A stretch of DNA of 64,000 nt from Saccharospirillum alexandrii_A (GTDB taxonomy: Bacteria > Pseudomonadota > Gammaproteobacteria > Pseudomonadales > Natronospirillaceae), in assembly GCF_043641555.1 (NCBI RefSeq), contig NZ_JBHZRJ010000003.1:310001-374000 (forward strand). Direction: 5' to 3'. Positions 51,988 to 59,741 of the stretch are shown here, piece after piece. Positions within the stretch are counted from its first letter, which is position 1, and every line of letters starts with the position of its first letter. A program made the translations under genes and the position numbers. The notes below the pieces were generated by a model. That model searched no databases. It was not told the origin of the DNA and saw only the letters and a list, made by a program, of their open reading frames with translations.

Positions 51988-52776
51988 TTAGAGGCGAATG
52001 TGGTCGACCGGAAGCTCCGGTGCCAGTTTGTTAAGGGTAGTTTCTGCGGCGCTGTTATGAGTACTGATCAGGTCTGGCCACTGCGATGGGTCTAGTCCCG
52101 GCAAACCGGCCTGGTCGATGGCCCTGAGAAAACGCTCCGCCAGAGCCTGTTTGAGTGGGCGGTGGCAGAAGAACTGATCCTGATCCATCGGCTCGGCCAG
52201 AAGCAGAGCCGATTCGCTGTCCAGATTCTTGCTGAATTGTTCTTCAAGCAGCAGCACGCTTTCCTCCTGGTGGCGTCCGGCGAGGACATCGAACATCAGG
52301 TTGCTGGTGCCCGCGAAGTACATGCGAAAAAAGGCCTTGATCGCCCGGGTCACCAGAGTAGGTGGCACCTGGTAAATCAGCTCGTTTTGCATGATCAGCT
52401 TGATATGGCCGCACCCCTGGAATTCCGGGGTGGTGGCCAGCTCGCAGAAAGAGCGTTGCTGGTTTTCAGTCAGGTGTTTTAGCCGCGTATCGCTTTCCAG
52501 CCCCATACGAGCGAAAATCCGGTCGAGGGTGTGCTGGTCGCTGTGCAGATACACCGGGCCTACGTCCTTTGCAAAGAGTTGCATGTATTGATCCACGCTT
52601 TCCTGTTGCAGGCAGCGCCCGTGAGTGCGTTGTAACCTCGCCAGTACATGCAGGAATAACCCAAAGCTGCCACCGGCTACACTGTAGCGAATGCCCTGGG
52701 TGCGGCCGTCAATGCAGGTGCAGGGAACTTTCTTTAAAATTTCGTCGGTTGGCATCCAAACCAGTCGATGGGCCAT
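51988..52776 (-). CDS. Carbonic-anhydrase-like protein (CxDGR/HxDxH/GCGH motifs), co-transcribed with SulP
   Basis: 262 aa, no signal peptide. Seen directly: C21-I-D-G-R25 followed by a Gly-rich loop (SVAGGSFGLFL), H78-S-D-Q-H82, and G121-C-G-H124. From memory this matches the order in diatom cadmium carbonic anhydrase CDCA1 (CVDGR, GG loop, HGDH, LGCG), a zeta-class enzyme using Cys-His-Cys metal ligands, and beta-class enzymes use CxDxR and HxxC. The His-Cys spacing here is longer, so the fold is inferred. The C-terminal 130 residues are helical and unassigned. It precedes SulP by 15 bp, like known SulP/carbonic-anhydrase pairings. Confidence 0.6.
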   Translation of the reverse strand: MAHRLVWMPTDEILKKVPCTCIDGRTQGIRYSVAGGSFGLFLHVLARLQRTHGRCLQQESVDQYMQLFAKDVGPVYLHSDQHTLDRIFARMGLESDTRLKHLTENQQRSFCELATTPEFQGCGHIKLIMQNELIYQVPPTLVTRAIKAFFRMYFAGTSNLMFDVLAGRHQEESVLLLEEQFSKNLDSESALLLAEPMDQDQFFCHRPLKQALAERFLRAIDQAGLPGLDPSQWPDLISTHNSAAETTLNKLAPELPVDHIRL

Positions 52777-52851
52777 GACAGTATCCTCTTGGTGATCATG
52801 AGCGGGAGGCTGGAATCCGCCAGCCGCTCAGTGAGTTCGCTTTGCTTACCT

Positions 52852-52888
52852 ATATCAAGTGTCGTGCCACTTATTAATCTATTGATAT
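52852..52888. promoter_or_regulatory. Hyphenated palindrome in the divergent promoter region
   Basis: ATATCAA (52852-52858) and TTGATAT (52882-52888) are perfect inverse copies 23 bp apart. They lie between the divergent carbonic-anhydrase-like (minus) and DUF3080 (plus) genes. The sequence is AT-rich and promoter-like. Confidence 0.4.
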
Positions 52889-52914
52889 TAAAGGAGTTTT
52901 TCAGGGTGAGCCGA

Positions 52915-53949
52915 ATGGGGTGTATTAACGTGTTGCAACCGATGTTTCGTTTTGCAACATTTCTTGGCATCCTGTCTCTGGTCGGGTGCGCGCAACAGGG
53001 TGACGACTTGCTCGCCGATTACGTCAAACGGGTCAGCCGGGTGCTGGATGCGGATATCCCTGCTGTGACACCGGTTAACCTTCCGGCTTATCCACAGACT
53101 CGAGCCCTGCGACAGTCGCCTCCGGAGGTGCAGATCGATGTGCTCGACGCCTGGTCGCTGCGTGGCTGCGAAGTGTTCACCCTGATGGGAGAACGCAACA
53201 GCATATTGGGCCGGGTAGCTGACCCACTGATACGCCTGGATTACGAGCGCCGGCTGTTAACCCTGCTACCGGAGTGCCTGGCAACGGAAGCCGATCTGGA
53301 AGACGATCTGATCACCGAGCTGGAAGGCATTCTGGAGCTGAAACGCCAGGTGTTTCCCCAGCACCTGTTCAACGCCACCCTGGCGAACCCCGACTACCAA
53401 AGCTACTGGACGGGCGGCAGCGAGGGTTTTGCGGCTGAAGACGAGGTCGATTTCGAAGGCTACCGGGCAGCGCATCAGGCACTGGCTGGATACGTAGCAC
53501 AACCGCTGAGTGTCACTCAGTCGCAGTGGCTGTATAGCATGGAGCGAATTGCGGCTTACTCGATGGGCGGCCGCAGTCTGACGGCCATGCGCTGGGCGAT
53601 TCAGGCACTGGAGCAGAGCGAACAGATGCTGCGGGCCGCCGCTAAAGACGCCCGGATGTGCCCGATGGGGCCACCACTGCAGGAACTGGGCTTTGCTCGC
53701 AATGTGATGGGCAATGTGTTCGCCCGGGAGGTTCAGCCCTGGCTGGTCAGCGTCGACCAGCGGTTTCTGGCAGGCTACGACGCCCTGGCAGCAATGACCG
53801 AAACCATAGACGTGGATAACCCGGCCATCGATGAATATAAAACAGCGCTGACGCACTATCACGATCGCTACCGGGCTCAGATTCGCCAGCAGGTAGAAGC
53901 CTGGCAAGGCCTGTTTGATGCTTGTGGCGAGCAGGCTACGGACTCCTGA
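52915..53949 (+). CDS. DUF3080-family lipoprotein
   Basis: 344 aa from ATG 52915, where AGGGTGA precedes; ATG 52942 (MFRFATFLG) is an alternative. N-terminal hydrophobic segment ends in a lipobox LSLVGC. The remainder (WSLRGCEVFTLMGERNSILGRVADPLIRL, KDARMCPMGPPLQELGFARNV) matches the DUF3080 family of gammaproteobacterial lipoproteins of unknown function. If 52915 is used, the TTGCAAC-containing repeat lies inside the signal peptide; 52942 would leave it in the leader. Confidence 0.8.
   Translation: MGCINVLQPMFRFATFLGILSLVGCAQQGDDLLADYVKRVSRVLDADIPAVTPVNLPAYPQTRALRQSPPEVQIDVLDAWSLRGCEVFTLMGERNSILGRVADPLIRLDYERRLLTLLPECLATEADLEDDLITELEGILELKRQVFPQHLFNATLANPDYQSYWTGGSEGFAAEDEVDFEGYRAAHQALAGYVAQPLSVTQSQWLYSMERIAAYSMGGRSLTAMRWAIQALEQSEQMLRAAAKDARMCPMGPPLQELGFARNVMGNVFAREVQPWLVSVDQRFLAGYDALAAMTETIDVDNPAIDEYKTALTHYHDRYRAQIRQQVEAWQGLFDACGEQATDS
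52921..52958. repeat. TTGCAAC-containing repeat near the DUF3080 start
   Basis: TGTATTAACGTGTTGCAAC, then a second TTGCAAC at 52952-52958. It matches 50218-50236 at 17 of 19 positions in the same orientation, so copies lie on both sides of the SulP/carbonic-anhydrase-like operon, 2.7 kb apart. Confidence 0.7.
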
Positions 53950-54026
53950 CTACCCCCTGCCTTCTGTTATGTCAGCAAGTCGGGCACACTGCGACCTGAT
54001 TAAAACGACTCAAACAGGAAAGACCC

Positions 54027-54467
54027 ATGGCCATGACCCTGGACGATTTCAAAAACACCTTCCCCGTTCGAATTGAACTGCCTGTGCAATGGGGCGAGAT
54101 GGATGCCTTCAATCACGTCAACAACGTCACCTATTTTCGCTACTTCGAAAGTGCCCGCATTGCCTATTTCGAAGCCTGTGGCCTCTTCGGCCGCAAGGAA
54201 GTCTCGGGCATTGGCCCGATTCTGGCGTCTACCGAATGCAAGTACCGCCGACCGGTCAACTACCCGGACAAGCTTTGGGTAGGTGCCCGAATAGGGGAGT
54301 TGCAGCGGTTTGGGTTTGTTCAGCACTACGGCATATTCAGCCAAAACCAACAGGCGCTAACCACAGAAGGCCACGGACGCATCGTATTGCTCGACTACAA
54401 CACCAATGCCAAGGTAGAACCCGATGCTGAGTTGCTGGCAAGAATTGCGGAGTTGGAAGGGCAGTAG
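54027..54467 (+). CDS. 4HBT-family acyl-CoA thioesterase (YbgC/FadM-like)
   Basis: 146 aa hotdog-fold protein. QWGEMDAFNHVNNVTYFRYFESAR includes the Asp (MDAFNHVNN) typical of 4-hydroxybenzoyl-CoA-type thioesterases. CAGGAAAGACCC precedes ATG 54027. It hydrolyses acyl-CoA thioesters in the cytoplasm, but the acyl group cannot be read. Single gene, convergent with the RNase J-like gene across palindromic element F. Confidence 0.9.
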   Translation: MAMTLDDFKNTFPVRIELPVQWGEMDAFNHVNNVTYFRYFESARIAYFEACGLFGRKEVSGIGPILASTECKYRRPVNYPDKLWVGARIGELQRFGFVQHYGIFSQNQQALTTEGHGRIVLLDYNTNAKVEPDAELLARIAELEGQ

Positions 54468-54559
54468 GAGGTTATTGGACACCTAGAAACCGGTGCAGGC
54501 TTTGGTGGTTGATCTAAAGCAGGGAGCGGAGTTTAGGTTTGCTGCTGTGCCTGGCGGCC

Positions 54560-54672
54560 GTGCCAGGCACTGGGTATACCTATCCGGGGTCGGCGTAAAT
54601 CCTTCCATGGAGCCTAGACCGCAGCATCCATGCTGCGGACTACCCCGGATAGGTACACCCAGCACCTGGCAC
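54560..54672 (+). repeat. Dispersed palindromic element, copy F (short form)
   Basis: 113 bp between convergent genes. Arms GTGCCAGGCACTGGGTATAC... (54560-54589) and ...GTACACCCAGCACCTGGCAC (54643-54672) pair over about 30 bp. Core GGGGTCGGCGTAAATCCTTC then CATGGAGCCTAG. Inner hairpin CCGCAGCA-TCCA-TGCTGCGG. Confidence 0.9.
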
Positions 54673-54759
54673 TCAGTTCTGCGGTCACCTTAAAAAAATA
54701 AGACCAGCATTAATGTTGATGCCTACAAGTGAAGTTGCTTTAAAAATTGCTGGGCTTCT

Positions 54760-56124
54760 TCATTGTTCAATTTCCAATGGAATCAACGCATCCCGATCCC
54801 AACCAAGCCGCCCGGTTGCCACCGCCTTGCGCCGAATCCCCACCACCGGTTTGATATAAAACAAGTCGCCATTTTGCCCGGTTAACTGACGGGTGACGCC
54901 CGCGATTCGCGCCAGTTTGGCATTGGCCGCCATGTGGGCGGGTTCGCCGTGAACCGGGATGGCCAGCTCTGGCTTGACCCACTGGTACATCTGCGTCAGT
55001 TCGTCGGCTGCCGGGTGGCCGGAAGCGTGGATCGGCAGGCCGGCTTCTTCGGCGGTGATCACGATGATATCTCGAGCCTTTAATGCCCGGATCAGGGCAT
55101 CGACCAGTACTTCATTGCCCGGAATGATGCGTGCGCTGAACACAACCGTGTCGCCCGCTTCCAGCGTCAGATCCGGGTGGGTGTCTTTGGCCAGTCGTGA
55201 CAGCGCAGCCCGGGGTTCGCCCTGGCTGCCGGTGGCGATGGCCATAAAGTGCTCGCGTGGGAAGAAGCCGAGATCGAAGGGGTCGATGAAGCGGTGCTTG
55301 CTGTCCCAGTAACCGGTTGCTTTGGCCGCCGAGACCATGTTTTTCAGTGAGCGGCCCAGCAGTGCAACGCGGCGACCGGTTTGGTCGGCGGCCTGCATCA
55401 GCGTGACCAGCCGGGCGACGTTACTGGCAAAACAGCTGACCACCACCCGACCACGGGCGTTTTCGATAATCTTGCGCAGGCCAGGTATCAGTTCTGATTC
55501 GGATACCGAGTGACCATCGACCAGCGCATTGGTGGAATCACACACCATGGCCGAAGGGGATTCGTCGGCCAGTGCCTGGAAGATTTTAGGCGCGATGGGC
55601 GGGCCGATGACCGGCGCCGGGTCGAGTTTCCAGTCCGCAGTGTGAAAAACACTGCCGACGGGCGTGCGGATCATCAGAGCCTGGGGCTCGGGTATCGAAT
55701 GGGTAATGTTGAGCCATTCGACATTGAACGGGCCTATTTGCCTCCGGTCACCGGGTTTAACGACCTCGATTGAGATTTGCCCGGCCAGATTGAACTCGAC
55801 CAGTTTGCGGCGCAGCACTTCGGCGGTGAACGCCGTGGTATAGACCCGGCCCTTAAACCGACGCCACAGATAGGGAAGGGCACCTAAATGGTCTTCATGG
55901 GCATGAGTGATAACAATACCGGCCAGATGATCGGCGCGTTCGGCGATAAAAGCCGGGTCGGGCATTTGCACATGCGGCTGATGGGCCTGATCGGGGTCGG
56001 CAAAAGTCACGCCGCAGTCGACCATGAGCCATTGGTCGTCGTGGCCATACAAATTCAGGTTCATACCGATTTCGCCGCAGCCACCCAGCGGCAGAAACCA
56101 GAGATCAGTGTGATCGGGGGACAT
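54760..56124 (-). CDS. RNase J-like MBL/beta-CASP ribonuclease
   Basis: 454 aa. PLGGCGEIGMNLNLYGHDDQW and VITHAHEDHLGALPYLWRRF give the MBL HxHxDH motif; ADWKLDPAPVIG and SVFHTADW add ligands. The beta-CASP region includes CFASNVARLVTLMQAADQTGRR and EAGLPIHASGHPA. It is shorter than Bacillus RNase J (about 555 aa), lacking most of its C-terminal domain, as is usual in proteobacterial members. It probably processes or degrades RNA in the cytoplasm. The ATG at 56124 has only a weak ribosome site. Confidence 0.85.
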   Translation of the reverse strand: MSPDHTDLWFLPLGGCGEIGMNLNLYGHDDQWLMVDCGVTFADPDQAHQPHVQMPDPAFIAERADHLAGIVITHAHEDHLGALPYLWRRFKGRVYTTAFTAEVLRRKLVEFNLAGQISIEVVKPGDRRQIGPFNVEWLNITHSIPEPQALMIRTPVGSVFHTADWKLDPAPVIGPPIAPKIFQALADESPSAMVCDSTNALVDGHSVSESELIPGLRKIIENARGRVVVSCFASNVARLVTLMQAADQTGRRVALLGRSLKNMVSAAKATGYWDSKHRFIDPFDLGFFPREHFMAIATGSQGEPRAALSRLAKDTHPDLTLEAGDTVVFSARIIPGNEVLVDALIRALKARDIIVITAEEAGLPIHASGHPAADELTQMYQWVKPELAIPVHGEPAHMAANAKLARIAGVTRQLTGQNGDLFYIKPVVGIRRKAVATGRLGWDRDALIPLEIEQ

Positions 56125-56486
56125 GCATTCTGCAGTTAATTAAAAATGTAACGGTAGTTTACCGAATACGGGGAGCGACTGTTGGGAAAGGCGGCTCAGG
56201 AACGAAAATTCTTCGCAAAACGGTTCCATTTCTTAAGAGTTGGAATGCGAGGACATGACGAGCGGCGGCTGCCTGGGATGCCTCTGTGGGGTAGTCTGAG
56301 GCATGGACTAAAACGCCAGGAGCGTTTTAGCATGAGCGCAGCGAGCCCGAAGGGTGAATCCCACGGATGGGATTCATATCCCGAAGCCTAGGCTCCAGGG
56401 ACGGATCCACGCCGACCCCACAGAGGCATCCCAGGTGGCCGCCGCGGACCAAAGCCACAGAGCCGACCACAACGAAGAAGCCCGGG
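56125..56486. other. Intergenic region upstream of the RNase J-like gene
   Basis: 362 bp between two minus-strand genes. It holds the RNase J-like promoter region next to its start and palindromic element G (56262-56445). No ORF or RNA gene is visible. The 41 bp after the element carry no recognisable terminator for the sigma-54 regulator gene. Confidence 0.65.
56262..56445 (-). repeat. Dispersed palindromic element, copy G (long form)
   Basis: 184 bp. Arms GCGGCGGCTGCCTGGGATG (from 56262) and CATCCCAGGTGGCCGCCGC (to 56445) pair, continuing into CCTCTGTGGGG/CCCCACAGAGG. The minus-strand core is GGGGTCGGCGTGGATCCGTC then CCTGGAGCCTAGG, followed by the insert TTCGGGATATGAATCCC, GGGATTCACCCTTCGGG, CTCGCTGCGCTCATG and AAAACGC/GCGTTTT, nearly identical to copy A. 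Confidence 0.9.
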
Positions 56487-57446
56487 TTACATCAGCTGCA
56501 GGGATTTCATTTTTCTCCAGAGGGTCGCGCGTGAAATGCCCATAGCGTCGGCGACGGCTTGCTTGTGGCCTTTGTGCTGTTGCATCAGTGCGAGAATCCG
56601 GTCCCGTTCATTTTGTTCGATGCTGATCTCGGACTCATCTGGCGGGGCTTCGCCGCGCAGTTCGGGCGGCAGGTCTTGTAGCTGAATGGTCGGTCCTTCG
56701 CCGATGGCATGGGCGTAGGTGATGACATTGATCAGTTCGCGAATGTTGCCGGGCCAGTCGTAGGCCAGCAGCGCATCGTAGGCCGACGCCGTGATGCTGT
56801 CGATGTGGCGTTCGTTTTCCTGGTTCAGGCTGTGAATGAACTGCCAGCTGAGCATGGCAACGTCGCCGACGCGGCTTTTCAGCGGTGGCAGATACAGCGG
56901 CACGACGCGTACCCGGTACATCAGATCCTCGCGGAAATCGCCGTCTGCGGCCAGTTTGCGCAAGGATTTGTGGGTAGCACTGACCAGGCGGATGTCGGTG
57001 TGCAGTACTTCGCTTGAGCCCAGTGGCGTAAAGCAGCGATCTTGCAGTACCCGCAGCAAACCCGCCTGAATATCCAGCGGCATTTCCGCGATTTCATCCA
57101 GAAACAGGGTGCCGCCGTCGGTCAGTTCAAACAGGCCGGTGCGGTCGTGTGTGGCGCCGGTAAAGGCGCCGCGTTTGTGACCAAAGAGTTCCGAGGCCAT
57201 CAGTTCCCGCGACAGAGCCGCGCAGTTGATGGCGCTGAATGCCTGGCCAGCCCGGCGCGACTGGTCGTGAATGTAGCGCGCCACCAGTTCCTTGCCAGAC
57301 CCGGTTTGGCCCCGCACCAGAATGGACGCCTGGGTTCGGGCGACCCGCTCGGCCTGAGCCATGAACTCCAGCATGTTGGGGGCGACGGTCAGCAGGCCAC
57401 CAAAGTTATGCGGGCGCTGATCGTCGGGCCGGTAGAGGTCAGTCAT
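56487..57446 (-). CDS. Sigma-54-dependent transcriptional activator lacking a sensor domain (PspF-type)
   Basis: 319 aa. AAA+ core: GQTGSGKELVARYI (Walker A), ELFGHKRGAFTGA (intact sigma-54 contact loop), GGTLFLDEIAEMP (Walker B) and an Arg-finger region. A C-terminal Fis-type HTH (QAVADAMGISRATLWRKMKSL) is present. Only about 20 residues precede the AAA+ core, so input must come from outside, like PspF. It begins eight bases before the stop of the SulP gene upstream, so it is translationally coupled to it. It may regulate its own operon, but no -24/-12 promoter was found upstream of the operon. Confidence 0.9.
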   Translation of the reverse strand: MTDLYRPDDQRPHNFGGLLTVAPNMLEFMAQAERVARTQASILVRGQTGSGKELVARYIHDQSRRAGQAFSAINCAALSRELMASELFGHKRGAFTGATHDRTGLFELTDGGTLFLDEIAEMPLDIQAGLLRVLQDRCFTPLGSSEVLHTDIRLVSATHKSLRKLAADGDFREDLMYRVRVVPLYLPPLKSRVGDVAMLSWQFIHSLNQENERHIDSITASAYDALLAYDWPGNIRELINVITYAHAIGEGPTIQLQDLPPELRGEAPPDESEISIEQNERDRILALMQQHKGHKQAVADAMGISRATLWRKMKSLQLM

Positions 57447-59049
57447 TGTCAGGTTCCGGTTCGCGGATGCGCTGGGCCATTACCCGGTCGCACCAGGGCA
57501 GACGAATGCCCAGGGTGTTGGACAGTTGCACCAGCGCCGGTGTGTGGCCGCAAATCTGAAGCTCGATGCCTTGCGTCTGAGCATGCGCTACAAACTGTTG
57601 CAGAGCCTGAAGGGCCGCGACGCGAATGTGATGAGTATGGGTCAGGTCGATGGTCAGCAGCGTTGTTTTCGGAGCCAGCATGGCCGTCAACCGCTCCGGG
57701 AGCTGACGCGCGGCGGCGAAGTAAAGACTGCCCGAGATCTGAATCAGCGTGTGGGGGCTGTCGAGTTCAATGGTGTCACGCAGCCAGCCTTCTTCGTCCA
57801 CCGCGTAGCGCCGCAGTAGGGGTACGCTGGCCTGAAACAGAAAGATGCCGAGCCCCAGCGCCGCGCCAAGTAGTATGGCCTCGTGGAAATTGAGCACCAG
57901 GGTGCTGATCAGGGTGACCAGAAACAGCGTTCGGGTCTGGGAGTTGGCTTTGAGAATGGTGCGAATCTGGTTGGGCTTCAGCATCGACAGTGCGGTAGCG
58001 ACCAGCAGGCCGGCGATAACCGCCTGTGGAATGGCGCGAATCAGATCGGCGCCGAACAGAATGATGGGCAGAATGACCAGGGCGGCGATAAAGGGCGCCC
58101 AGCGGGTCACCGCACCACCAATGTCGAGCAATACCGACCGGGTCAGGGACGTGCTGGACGGGAAGGCGCCAGTCACACTGCCGACCAGGTTGGCAATGCC
58201 CTGGCTGCCGAGCTCGCGCCGCAGCCAGCGCTGTTCGGCGCGGTTGCGCAGGGTCACAATCAGCTCCAGCGAGCCGATAAAGGAGACCGCAAACCCGGGA
58301 ATAATCAGGGCCTGCACCATGCTCCAGCTGGGCCAGTGAGTAGCCAGTTGCGGCCAGCCATCGGCAATGACGGTGGTTTGTTCCAGGGTTATCCAGCGTT
58401 CGATGAAGGACCAGGGTGCCCAGACGACCAGAGCCGTGCTGATCACCAGGGTCATCAGCGGAATGGGCCAGCGGGGCAGGTAGCGCCGGCCGAGCACGAC
58501 CGACGCCAGCGCAAAGACCGACAGGCCTACTGCGGCCCATTCAATATCAGGCAGCCTCAGACCCGAGAGCTGCACCAGTTCATCCACCACATTGCGCACA
58601 TCGGAAAAGGGGGTGCCGATGAATTCGTCGAGCTGCATCAGCGCAATGATAACGGCCGCACCGGTGGCGAAACCCACCATAACGGCCTCGGGCACGAAGT
58701 CGAAGACGCGCTCCGCCCGCAGCGCGACGATCAGCAGGCGTGAAAGGCCCGCAAGAACCGTCAAGGTAGCCATGGCGGTTAATAACAGCTCGGGCTGGTC
58801 GGCCCAGGGGGTCAGGCTGGCAAGAATGATCAGGCCGGTGGTATTGGTCGGGCCGACGGTAACGTGGGCACTGCGACCAAACAAGGCCGCCACCATACCC
58901 GGCAGGGCAGCAGTAACCAGTCCGTACATCGGGGGTAGCCCTGACAACATGGCGTAGGCAAGGCATTGCGGAATACCGACCAGTGCCACCAGTAAGCCGG
59001 CGTTGATGTCGCCGGCGCGGGGCATTGAGAAGGCGATGGCTTTCGGCAA
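57439..59049 (-). CDS. SulP-family anion permease (second copy)
   Basis: 536 aa. SulP core: GLLVALVGIPQCLAYAMLSGLPPMYGLVTAALPGMVAALFG, GPTNTTGLIILASLTP, GFATGAAVIIALMQLDEFIG and STSLTRSVLLDIGG. A STAS-like C-terminal region (about 420-530) includes LLTIDLTHTHHIRVAALQAL. It is distinct in sequence from the SulP at 50266 and its partners differ: DUF442 phosphatase just upstream (3-bp gap) and sigma-54 activator overlapping its end. Sulfate or bicarbonate are both possible; the sulfur-linked DUF442 partner favours sulfate or sulfite. Confidence 0.9.
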   Translation of the reverse strand: MPKAIAFSMPRAGDINAGLLVALVGIPQCLAYAMLSGLPPMYGLVTAALPGMVAALFGRSAHVTVGPTNTTGLIILASLTPWADQPELLLTAMATLTVLAGLSRLLIVALRAERVFDFVPEAVMVGFATGAAVIIALMQLDEFIGTPFSDVRNVVDELVQLSGLRLPDIEWAAVGLSVFALASVVLGRRYLPRWPIPLMTLVISTALVVWAPWSFIERWITLEQTTVIADGWPQLATHWPSWSMVQALIIPGFAVSFIGSLELIVTLRNRAEQRWLRRELGSQGIANLVGSVTGAFPSSTSLTRSVLLDIGGAVTRWAPFIAALVILPIILFGADLIRAIPQAVIAGLLVATALSMLKPNQIRTILKANSQTRTLFLVTLISTLVLNFHEAILLGAALGLGIFLFQASVPLLRRYAVDEEGWLRDTIELDSPHTLIQISGSLYFAAARQLPERLTAMLAPKTTLLTIDLTHTHHIRVAALQALQQFVAHAQTQGIELQICGHTPALVQLSNTLGIRLPWCDRVMAQRIREPEPDND

Positions 59050-59052
59050 GAC

Positions 59053-59385
59053 TCAGTTGGACCCTTGAGTGGCGTTGTACAAAATACTGCTGCGATTGCC
59101 GGTGCGACAATAGGCAAGAATGTTGCTGCCGTCGTCGATCAGGGATTTCAGGGTGCTCACCTGTTCGGGCGAGTAGTTGGGCCCGTTCATTGGCAACTCG
59201 ACGAATTTGATGCCGGCCGCTTCGCAGGCACGACGGATGTCGGCCGCCGGAATCTGGTCGGCACTTTCGCCATCGGGCCGGTTGCAGACGATGACACCAA
59301 TGCCTTGTTCTTTGGCTTCGGCAACGTCGTCAGTCGTAATTTGCGGGCTGACCCGGAAGGTGGGGGATAGCTGGGTTACGTTCAT
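59053..59385 (-). CDS. DUF442 / beta-lactamase-hydrolase-like phosphatase (TIGR01244 type)
   Basis: 110 aa from ATG 59385 (GAGAGG nearby on minus). The family's phosphatase-like active site CRTGNRS is at about residue 92 (AYCRTGNRSSIL). N-terminal domain-like sequence (TQLSPTFRVSPQITTDDVAEA) matches the domain that is fused to Blh persulfide dioxygenases in other bacteria. It may be a sulfur transferase or phosphatase. It is first in the operon DUF442-SulP-sigma-54 activator. Confidence 0.88.
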   Translation of the reverse strand: MNVTQLSPTFRVSPQITTDDVAEAKEQGIGVIVCNRPDGESADQIPAADIRRACEAAGIKFVELPMNGPNYSPEQVSTLKSLIDDGSNILAYCRTGNRSSILYNATQGSN

Positions 59386-59741
59386 TGAACCTCTCCTGCT
59401 TTGATGTCGAATTATGCTGGATGCTACCACCTGCTTAACCACGGTGCGATACCGTCGGCCGGATTGCAGCGTTCAGCGGTTGTATTAGAAAAGAATAATA
59501 TAATGATATGGATCACAGTTTCCAGAGATTGGTCGTCGTGGTGCATTAATTTTCCCTGTCAGGCCTCCCGGCATGCTTGCAGTCTGCGCCAATTCCTCTA
59601 TGTTATCAGTCAGCATCCGGCCACTTTTACGTAGCCTCTGAACGGTTGCAAGCAGGCCCTGTTCCAGCCTGGTAGAAATCGCTCAGGTGACCGTCAACAA
59701 CAATAACCCGTACCGGCCGGAACGACCCTTTGGAGAGCATT
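59386..59741. other. Intergenic region upstream of DUF442 and Yip1
   Basis: 356 bp between divergent genes. It holds an AT-rich palindromic stretch at 59481-59505 on the DUF442 side. The Yip1 side has no obvious conserved boxes. No ORF or RNA was recognised, and no GG-N10-GC sigma-54 promoter was found. Confidence 0.6.
59481..59505. promoter_or_regulatory. AT-rich operator-like site upstream of DUF442
   Basis: TGTATTAGAAAAGAATAATA then TAATG. TATTA (59483-59487) and TAATA (59496-59500) are inverted. It lies about 95 bp upstream of the DUF442 start, similar in spacing and sequence to 50202-50226 before the MBL gene. Confidence 0.35.

Noticed and set aside
59500..59620. Sigma-54 (-24/-12) promoter upstream of the DUF442 operon
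   Set aside because: The best candidate on the minus strand (TGGCGCAGACTGC) has the wrong GG-GC spacing, eight instead of ten bases.
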